Below are positions 57,039-64,000 of a DNA stretch of 64,000 nucleotides, piece by piece (within the stretch, counting starts at the first letter, position 1; each line of letters begins with the position of its first letter). The notes beneath the pieces are model-generated. The model did not search any database and had not been told where the DNA came from. It saw only the letters and a list, made by a program, of their open reading frames with translations. Source of the DNA: Armigeres subalbatus (taxonomy: Eukaryota; Arthropoda; Insecta; Diptera; Culicidae); the NCBI RefSeq assembly GCF_024139115.2, contig NC_085139.1, positions 103,278,158 through 103,342,157 of the forward strand, read 5' to 3'. The position numbers were made by a program, and so were the translations under genes.

Positions 57039-58590
57039 GTATATTTCGCAGACGCAGGCTCTCCACCTACAAAGCACATGCCGAACAGTGCCAGTAAAAC
57101 ATTATTCTACCGAGATGTCGATTCCACTTATCCCTTCTGGAGGTTGAACCGCCGGATGAGCGCGAGACGGAAACCAACAACAAATGCAAAGAGGCTCGAA
57201 AGTACATCTTTAATTGTCTAGACGATATCGGACAGGTGGACGTGCCAACCGATATCGAAGGTGGCCAATTTCTGGCGGAAAAGACTGACCGGCGGGAGTT
57301 AATCGATCTGCTGAAGCGATTGTTAACGATCGACCATGAACGGAACCGTCCCTTGGCTCATCTGGTGGACTCTTCCTTCTACAACAACGTCAAAGCTCCA
57401 AATGATGAAGGTGTGCCATAGTAAAAACAACGATTTACAAGTGAGTACAGAGAACATTACCAACAAAATAACCTTTTAATTCTTGCATGCAATCCCCGAA
57501 TTTTATTATTTGTCCAAATTACTATCAAACTATTGTAAAGCGTCTACATTTTCTGTTAATTGTTTCTTCTCTAGAAAACCTAAATAGTTATAACTGAAGC
57601 GTTTAACCAACGACTGCCACTTTGATGATAAACTTCGTTCCAAACGCCATCACGTTCAACAACTAAGTTCAATCATGCGGGAGCCTGGTTCCACATACGA
57701 CAACCATTTGTACCAGATCTATCGGGGCCGAAATGTCGGTGGCCAGTACAGTAACGGTCGGCCGGATGTTTTCCAGCATCAGTTGGTGTCCAGCATCCAG
57801 TGCCCAACGAAGCACGCCGCTGTCGATGCAGCTGCCACTGCAGGTCCCACCTTAGCAGCGTAATAATGTTCCTTCGAGCTTGCAGATGTTGCTGACCAAT
57901 GCGGTTCAAACGAATGTTGCCTGGCCGCCGTGTGGATGAGTGGTCGCCGTGTGGCAATTGTGGTATCGTGGTGAAACCGGACCGCTCTTGCTGATAGTGG
58001 ACTCTTCGTCTTTTCTCAATTCGGAGGAAATTTATCCGAAGCTGCATCTCTACGTTCAGACGCGGCATCCCGAGCCGAAGAAGGAATAGTACCGCTTATC
58101 ATTTGGTGTGAGTATTGTCAACCTCATCTGATCCTTGCTAACGCCACGACAATAAGGAGAACAACCAACCGCGTCAAGGAAAACACCCCTCCCCAGCAGC
58201 GGTATAACAGCGATCGGAACAATCACATGTGCTAGCAGTACCATGATGCTGGGGGATCATCCTCGTCGTCGTTGTATCACGACTGCAGCAGCAGTACCAA
58301 TTAGTTGAAAATATCATAGCAACAGATTCCGCCACAGTAGCACCACCGCCACTCATCCTCATCGTCACCATAGCAGCAGCAGCTGGCACAGTCTCAACTG
58401 CAACAGACCAGCTGTCATGGTAATGGAAATCACTACCAGCATATCGATTCTTTCTTCTTCGTCGTGCAGGCGGCAGCAATAGCGGCATGATGATGAGCAG
58501 TGACAGCATACATCATGGATCGAGTATCGGTTACCATCTCGGTAACGGCAGCGCAGTTCATATATACTTGTCTTCATAGCTAATAGCAAA
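57039..58590 (+). pseudogene. HIPK-type protein kinase remnant with introns
   Basis: The first exon (57039-57440) sits between an acceptor ATTCACAG and a donor GTGAGT. It translates, across single-base shifts, as YISQTQ, ASKTLFYRDVDSTYPFWRL, KEARKYIFNCLDDIGQVDVP, TDIEGGQFLAEKTDRREL and LLKRLLTID, the C-lobe of homeodomain-interacting protein kinase. About 12 residues expected before AHLVD are missing. After a 144-bp intron ending TTTCTTCTCTAG at 57584, the next exon gives NFVPNAITFNN, REPGSTYDNHLYQIYRGRN and CPTKHAAVDAAATAGPTLAA. A donor-like GTGAGT is at 58108, and CAG-rich sequence follows to 58590. Deletions and shifts argue for a decayed gene copy. Confidence 0.65.
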
Positions 58591-58987
58591 CGATCACAAT
58601 TCACGATACAGTTTTGTCACGATGAGAAGTTTTGTCGCTTTAAGTATCAGGAATGATCAAGTTCTTCTTAACATTATTTATTAAAAACTGCTTAATAATC
58701 TGCTGTTTGCGTGTCACATTTTATCTCTAAAATATTGGATTTGGCGCCCAAGTACAATTTCTAACGCGAAATGTAATAAAAACTTTGATACTGAACTCTT
58801 TAATAAGTCAGTGGCTCTCAGAAAAACCGTTTGCTTTGAACTGTGAACTGGATGCTAGGTGATCCAGGGTGGAGCGCGAAACCAAAGCTGTCTTCATGCT
58901 GCCTATCCGCCGACGTGTGCTGTTTCTCCAATAACCCATTGAACCCAAGTCTACCCTTTCCATCCTGTCAGTTTGTGTGATGAATTA
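58591..58987. other. No recognisable gene
   Basis: Holds the inverted partner (58733-58765) of the short segment at 48908. Otherwise unassigned. Confidence 0.4.
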
Positions 58988-59186
58988 GGGGCCCCACACA
59001 CGCTCCGACGTGTTATACAACTTTGGCTCCGCCCACAGGAAGTTTGGTTGAGTTGGTGTGAAGTCGGATCGTCTGTGGGAAAGTTGTACAACTTGCCCAC
59101 AGTCGATCCGACTTCACTCCGATTCAACCAAATTTCCTGAAGGCGGAGCCAAAGTTGTACAACACGTCGGAGCGTGTGTGGGCCCC
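58988..59186. mobile_element. PIF/Harbinger-type MITE, 199 bp, TTA TSD
   Basis: Begins GGGGCCCCACACACGCTCCG and ends in its near-perfect complement. The arms pair over some 80 bp. TTA flanks both sides (58985-58987 and 59187-59189). A G-rich terminus with a TTA duplication fits the PIF/Harbinger (Tourist-like) class. Confidence 0.8.
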
Positions 59187-59271
59187 TTAAAGGCTCTGTC
59201 TGATTTGGAGAATTAAACTCAAATTAAACTTCAATAATTATCGAATAACCATACTCGCAGGGCAAGATTAT

Positions 59272-59519
59272 GGGCCTTATTACGGATTACACATTAACTT
59301 TCTCATTCAATCCACCTGACGATCACTTCACATTTGATAACCTATTACCGTTTGCACATAAAGTGAAGTAAATAACATGTACATTGTGAAGGGAGAATAG
59401 AGATGAAGTGGAAACCATAATAGCAGTTTTTCACTTATGTGGAATCCATAATAAGGTTTTACTCATTTCACTTTGTTTTCACTGTGAAGTGGATTCCGTT
59501 ATAAGGCCCTACTTATGAC
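59272..59519. mobile_element. MITE with GGGCCTTAT termini
   Basis: GGGCCTTATTACGGATTACA on the left pairs with the complement of GGGCCTTATAACGGAATCCA on the right; 248 bp. Several TTCACTT/AAGTGAA words inside. The flanking TAT/TAC may be a decayed 3-bp duplication. Confidence 0.7.
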
Positions 59520-59563
59520 AGATATCAAATCATTCTTGATGGATGTCTTATTGGAATTGTTGG

Positions 59564-59909
59564 GTAGTACCAAATATACTAGATTACCAATATAGTCCAC
59601 TCTGGCTGATTTCGCCAGACAGCATAATAGCGCTGCAGTGTCACAAAAGGCAAGCAATGTAATGAAAAGGCATTCCGAGGGGTGTTCGAACGTATGATGC
59701 TATTTATATTCATTATAACATTTCGAAATAATATGCTGGAAAGCATCCCATGACCCTATTTTAATATATGAAATTAAAAATAAAATTTTGAAAAAGGTAA
59801 TTCAAATTTGTTACCTTTTGTGACGCAAGATGGTGTGATTATGCTGTCCGTTGTCTAATATATGGAGATTTACGAAGTGGACTATATTGTATACTATATT
59901 TGGTAGTAC
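59564..59909. mobile_element. MITE with GTAGTACCAAATATA termini
   Basis: GGTAGTACCAAATATAC and AATATAGTCCACT on the left are mirrored by AGTGGACTATATT and TATATTTGGTAGTAC on the right; about 346 bp, AT-rich inside. Confidence 0.7.
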
Positions 59910-60689
59910 GCAGCCATTCTTATGACCGGGTGATTTTTAAATTTTCGAACTGTCACTTTTAAGTAAAATTAAATTTAATTCGGGAAATGAGACAAAGCCT
60001 AAACTGGTTGGTTGGAAGGATGCTTGTCAAAATGTCTGTTTCCGTACCTGAATGATGGGCCAGCTCCTGGATTTCCTTCTCCGTTCTGTCATCCATCCGC
60101 CTGCTGGAGTCAACCAAATTTGTTATGTCAAGTGAGTTCCTCGCTCGATCCAGAGTCTACCATAAACTTTGGCTCGATCGGTCTGTAATGGCGGACAAGC
60201 GTCACGACACGGTCCTGGCACGATATTCTCTACGTGATCTCAATACGAATTTTTGGAGAAATGACAAGGAAATACTTTCAACAAAGCCTACGGTCAAAAT
60301 AGGAATTTCAGAGACCTGAAGCATCGCACGGACTCCGGAACTGATGACTCCCACATTATTTAATTTAGTCCGGACGGAGTTCTCAGCTGTAAATGTTCAA
60401 GAAATTCGTTCAGCCACAGGCAAAGGACAAGAACCGCTGGACAGTTATACCCCACCGAGTGCTTTGGAATAATCTTCAACTGGAACGCGAATAATGCCCT
60501 CCTATCCAAGGTTGCGTTCGCTCGAGAGCCATGAAAGAAATTCGAGACGTCTTCACTCCAAAGTTGCAGTTAAATGACTTGCAGCCATCGAACGTCTACT
60601 GTACTTCTGTTCGCCTATCCCGTACCACGTCGTACAAATGAAAACTGATAAGAAAATTATTTTGAGCTTTTTAGTGGAATGTTTTCACC
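59910..60689. other. Unassigned, possibly decayed element leader
   Basis: No domain recognised. Its position before the R1-like element raises the possibility that the last part is decayed ORF1, but nothing shows this. Confidence 0.3.
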
Positions 60690-60800
60690 TGTCATAAGAC
60701 GAGTTTAAACAATCCCATTGAATTCCACCACTTAATTGTATCCTGACAGATACGTATTTCGACCTCAACAGTAAGGCCGTCTTCAGTGTCTTGTACTTGT
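60690..60800 (+). repeat. Dispersed repeat, longer copy of 4289-4327
   Basis: TGTCATAAGACGAGTTTAAA is followed by GATACGTATTTCGACCTCAA and CGTCTTCAGTGTCTTGTACT. I recall this order as a common repeat block in mosquito DNA; not checked. Confidence 0.55.
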
Positions 60801-60825
60801 CGAAGTCGGTAGTCGATAACCACCG

Positions 60826-61018
60826 GTAGTCGATAAGTGCTTCCGCTGCCTCGAACCGGGACACAAATCGTGGGCATGCAAAGGGCCGGATAGGAGTAAT
60901 CTATGTAGGCGATGCGGAGAAGAAGGTCATAAGGCACACACGTGCAAGAAAGCGCCATCGTGCACGCTATGTGCACCCACGTCATGGGTGGACCTGCTTG
61001 CCCGTTGAGTGTTAATAC
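60826..61018 (+). pseudogene. ORF1 (gag-like) C-terminus with CCHC zinc knuckles
   Basis: Two perfect C-x2-C-x4-H-x4-C knuckles follow each other: CFRCLEPGHKSWAC and CRRCGEEGHKAHTC. The third starts CTLC, then a small frameshift puts its histidine and cysteine (HVMGGPAC) into another frame, ending in a stop within GTGCAAGTAA. ORF1 proteins of this kind bind element RNA. ORF2 starts almost at the stop, as is usual in this group. Confidence 0.8.
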
Positions 61019-61027
61019 GAGGAAGCC

Positions 61028-62603
61028 GTGCAAGTAACACAGCTCAACCTCAACCATTGTGCGGCTGCCCAGCAGTTGCTGTGGCAGTCAGTAGCAGAAG
61101 CGAGAACAGACGTAGCTATCCTGTCGGACCCGTACCGCATCCCCGCGGATAACGGGAACTGGGTAGCAGACGGATCCAGATCAGCGGCGATTCGTACGAC
61201 GGGAAGATTTCCGATCCAGGAAGTGGTAAACACGAAAGCGGAGGGTGCAGTTATAGCTAAGATAAATGGAGTGTACTACTGCAGCTGCTATGCGCCGCCA
61301 AGGTGGCCAATAGAGCAATTCACCCAGATGGTCGTTGTAGGAAACTTCATTGCGTGGGCGACGGAGTGGGGAAGCCGCCTTACTAACCGGAGAGGGCAAA
61401 CGCTACTAGAGGCCTTAGCTAAGCTGGACGTCGTACTAGCAAACGACGGCTCCCGCAGTACCTTCCAGCGAAACGGAGTGGAATCTATTATAGATGGAAC
61501 ATTCTGCAGTCCAAGTTTGGCCGGTGACTTGCAGTGGAGGATCGACGACGGCTACACCCATAGTGACCATCTGGCTATCCGGTACAGGATTAGCAGCGAG
61601 CCAAAGAGACGAAGTCGGGGAGTCAATCCTCCTACAACCAGAGCGTGGAAGGTCGCCCACTTCGACAGTAGAACTTTCAGTGAAGCTTTGCGCCTGGAGG
61701 AAAACACGGAAAGTTTGAGCGGGGATGCCGAAAGTGAGGGAGGAACGCATCGAGCGATTCAAAGCAGCGAGACTGGCTCTAAACAAGGCCATCAAAGAAA
61801 GCTCTAAACAAGGCCATCAACGATTATGCCAGAGCGCCAACTCGAAACCATGGGGAGACGCCTATAGAGTGGTGGAGCCAAAACAAGAGGAGCACTGTCA
61901 CCTCCCGAACGATGTCCAACGAGGCTGAAGACGATAATCGAAGCACTATTCCCGTACCACGGCCCAACCCATTTGCCGCCAGCAGCGAGAGTAGGAGCAA
62001 ATGACGAAGCAGTGGCGAGTGTGACGGTAGAGGAGCTAATGGCGGTGGCAAAGTGCCTCGATCCGAGTAAAGCACCTGGTCCGGACGGGATCCCGAACAT
62101 GGTGTTGAAGGCAGCCGTAATGACTAATCCGGACATGTTCAGGTTAGCCATGCAGAAGTGTCTGGACGAGCGGACATTCCCGGACATATGGAAGAGACAG
62201 AGTTTGGTCCTGTTACCGAAACCCGGCAAGCCACCAGGAGACCCCTCAGCGTACAGACCAATCTGTCTAATACACACGGTAGGGAAGCTACTGGAGAAGT
62301 TGATCCTGAACAGGCTGTCGCCGTACGTCGAGGAGGTAGGAGGAGAGGAAGGTCTACTCTGGGTGCCATTAAATCGGTGGCTGACACCGCAAAGGTCGCC
62401 ATCGAATGCAAGCGGCGTGGTATACGTTACTGCGCAGTAATAACACTTGATGTGCGAAATGCATTCAACAGTGCGTGCTGGATGAAGATCGCGAACTCGT
62501 TGCTTCGGCTGGGAGTACCGGTAGCGCTATACAAGATTATGGGAAGCTACTTTAAGAATCGAGTACTGATCTACGAGACAGACGAAGGCTTGGCTAGCGC
62601 CCA
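61028..62603 (+). pseudogene. ORF2 endonuclease and partial reverse transcriptase, R1-like
   Basis: Endonuclease at 61028-61600: TQLNLNHCAAAQQLL, DVAILSDPYRIPAD, NGVYYCSCYAPP, VVVGNFIAWATEWGS, LDVVLANDGS, and YTHSDHLAIRYRI with the SDH motif. The expected GDFNAW block reads GNFIAW, so the aspartate is lost. A small duplication, KQGHQRKL/KQGHQRL, disrupts the linker near 61780-61820. Reverse transcriptase motifs: LDPSKAPGPDGIPNMVLK, LVLLPKPGKPPGDPSAYRPI and, after a frameshift, VITLDVRNAFNSACW. It ends at LIYETDEG, before the F/YxDD box. It starts at a GTG, so the original start is unclear. Confidence 0.8.
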
Positions 62604-62700
62604 TCCAGCGCCGTAGCGTGAGGTTGGCCGGGTTGGCCCCCGCCAAGGGCGCCAGGCCTTTGGGGGGGGGGGGCTTTTTTATCAAACGATTTTCATGAGG
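62604..62700. repeat. GC-rich junction with a G-run
   Basis: CAGCGCCGTAGCGTGAGGTT and then a run of G at 62660-62672 follow the abrupt end of the R1-like element. It looks like the terminal part of another repeat that cut the element off. Confidence 0.4.
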
Positions 62701-64000
62701 GACTACATCCGTAATCAACCGTTTGAATAATTTCCAGAATTGAGAGATTTGTATCATCACCTTCACTGTCTTATTCATCATTTATCTGATAGAAAAGAAA
62801 GTTAAATAAAAATACAGGAAAGGCTATTGGAAAGATACATGGAGTAAGCGACACAGTGGTTCTACACCCCAAAAAAAAAGCTTCTGATGAAGGAGCTCAA
62901 GATAAGGACTTCAATACGCTAAAGGAGAACAGGAGAACACAGAGTAGATTGTAAAAAAACGCGTAAATCAAATTCATATGCCTTTTTATTTTTGGTTCGC
63001 GATTGAGAAATTTAAACCGTTTTCCAATGATAGATATACGGAAGTAGGGATAAGGAGTTTGTGTGAATTTGGGATATTGCTTTTTGCATTGAAACTTTTC
63101 GTTTCGTCACTGAAACCATTGACACTTGCCTTCAGCGACTGCTTCAGCGATAGAGCATTTGCACATTTTATTCACTCATACATCTATATTGCTGTCAAAA
63201 TGTGCATTTGACAATTAAATTTTCAGCTAAAAGCTCTATTTTTTGACACCGATGCACTCACACAACCAATCGACATCAGTTGTCAAAAAATCAGGAGTAC
63301 CAACTTGACCACTATCTCCTTGTCGCTGAGTCTGGCGCTGAGTGCTCGGCGCGGAAACCCAAAGGTGGGAATAAAATTTTGGGGCTTATACGCAATACAT
63401 TCTCCCATTTGATACAGACAAACTATTTAGGTTCAATAACGGACAATTGCTACCGCATTTGATCTAGTGACATTTCCGATTCTATTAGAACAGAAATTTG
63501 TATGAGTTCAATAGTAAAAAACCCAGATTAATCCACCTACAGTGATATTTTGACCCTTCCTTAATTAAAAGGAAATATTTTCAGACTCCAGTATTTAAAA
63601 CGAGATAAAACTACTCAACCTCCCACGGAGATTGAAACTGTACCTCAATTAAAATCAATTGTTTCTTTAAAACAAATCCGTAATATGTATAAGCATATTT
63701 TCATGTCATATCACTTGTTGTAATTATATTTTCAATATTAAAGTGAATTTGTTTCAATTGCCATACATTTTATTTCATAATTCAAGAGGTTTATTGATAG
63801 GTGTGTGTGTGAAATTGTTGTTGCACAAGTGGTTCGCATTGCTCTGCGGTTTTTTCAACGTTACTGCGAAACTAAGCGTTTTTTATTGCCACAATTATGT
63901 GCTATCGAGATTTGCTTCCAAACTGAATCGGATTATGCTTAAAACTACCGTGATACTGAGCTAATTTGTTTATCGTTAAACTCTCGTTCTCGTTCAGTGA
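62701..64000. other. Intergenic, no recognisable feature
   Basis: AT-rich. Frames at 62978-63211 and 63743-63964 are short and give no recognised domain or splice context. Confidence 0.4.

Larger units (their letters stand above)
60801..62603 (+). mobile_element. R1/LOA-like non-LTR retrotransposon, copy 2
   Basis: Holds the end of ORF1 with zinc knuckles, then ORF2 endonuclease and the first half of the reverse transcriptase. It is cut off before the catalytic box. Both the 5' part of ORF1 and the 3' end of the element are missing. Confidence 0.8.

Noticed and set aside
58174..58604. Minus-strand frames rich in C, R and A
   Set aside because: They are shadows of the CAG-rich HIPK remnant on the plus strand.
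1..64000. Integrated RNA-virus fragments (common in Aedes genomes)
   Set aside because: I looked for flavivirus- or rhabdovirus-like polymerase or nucleoprotein motifs in the frames and saw none; all polymerase-like motifs belong to RTE-, R1- or BEL-type elements.

Overview
The window looks like nuclear DNA of an insect, most likely a culicine mosquito (Aedes or a relative). It is low in genes, crowded with non-LTR retrotransposons and small inverted-repeat elements, has AT-rich introns, and carries one clearly identifiable nuclear gene for a mitochondrial enzyme. The species is an inference from the style and density of the repeats; a database search would be needed to fix it. A 25-base run of N at 25037-25061 shows this is a gapped draft assembly.

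The only well supported host gene is PGS1 (phosphatidylglycerophosphate synthase, cardiolipin pathway) at 42636-44256 on the minus strand. It has three coding exons and both HKD catalytic motifs, but one single-base frameshift near 43548. A second exon-like block (31604-31929, plus) has good splice sites but no recognised family. Two degraded host-gene copies are visible: a CELF/Bruno-type RNA-binding protein remnant (46674-47310) and a HIPK-type protein kinase remnant that keeps intron boundaries (57039-58590).

Most of the rest is mobile DNA. 36-3426: a full-length but decayed RTE-like element (family A, minus) with a 13-bp target duplication. 3.5-10 kb: minisatellites and short repeats. 9.7-15.4 kb: MITEs, a 1.37-kb hAT-like element with a perfect 8-bp duplication, a hAT-like composite carrying a tRNA-SINE, and a 60-bp retroposed LINE tail. 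17.6-21.0 kb: a 3.4-kb foldback element whose arms are head-to-head 152-bp minisatellites. 21.7-24.0 kb: a second family A copy. 24.5-27.6 kb: a family B RTE-like element. 28.2-29.8 kb: an R1/LOA-like element (minus). 30.1-31.3 kb: nested MITEs. 33.5-36.3 kb: the 3' part of a BEL/Pao element with an unusual LTR and a hAT-type MITE in its integrase. 37.4-39.6 kb: MITE clusters. 40.8-42.1, 47.6-47.8 and 51.0-55.1 kb: more family B copies, the last pair head to head. 55.4-59.9 kb: MITEs, including a three-unit tandem array. 60.7-62.6 kb: an R1-like element with CCHC zinc knuckles.

No retroelement reading frame is intact, so the locus reads as a nested graveyard around PGS1. I found no convincing CRISPR array, viral insertion or new gene system. 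The most notable items are structural: the foldback element, several non-autonomous hAT-like elements with perfect 8-bp duplications, two MITEs inserted within about 5 bp of each other at the equivalent site of two RTE copies, and a BEL LTR with ~70-bp inverted termini.
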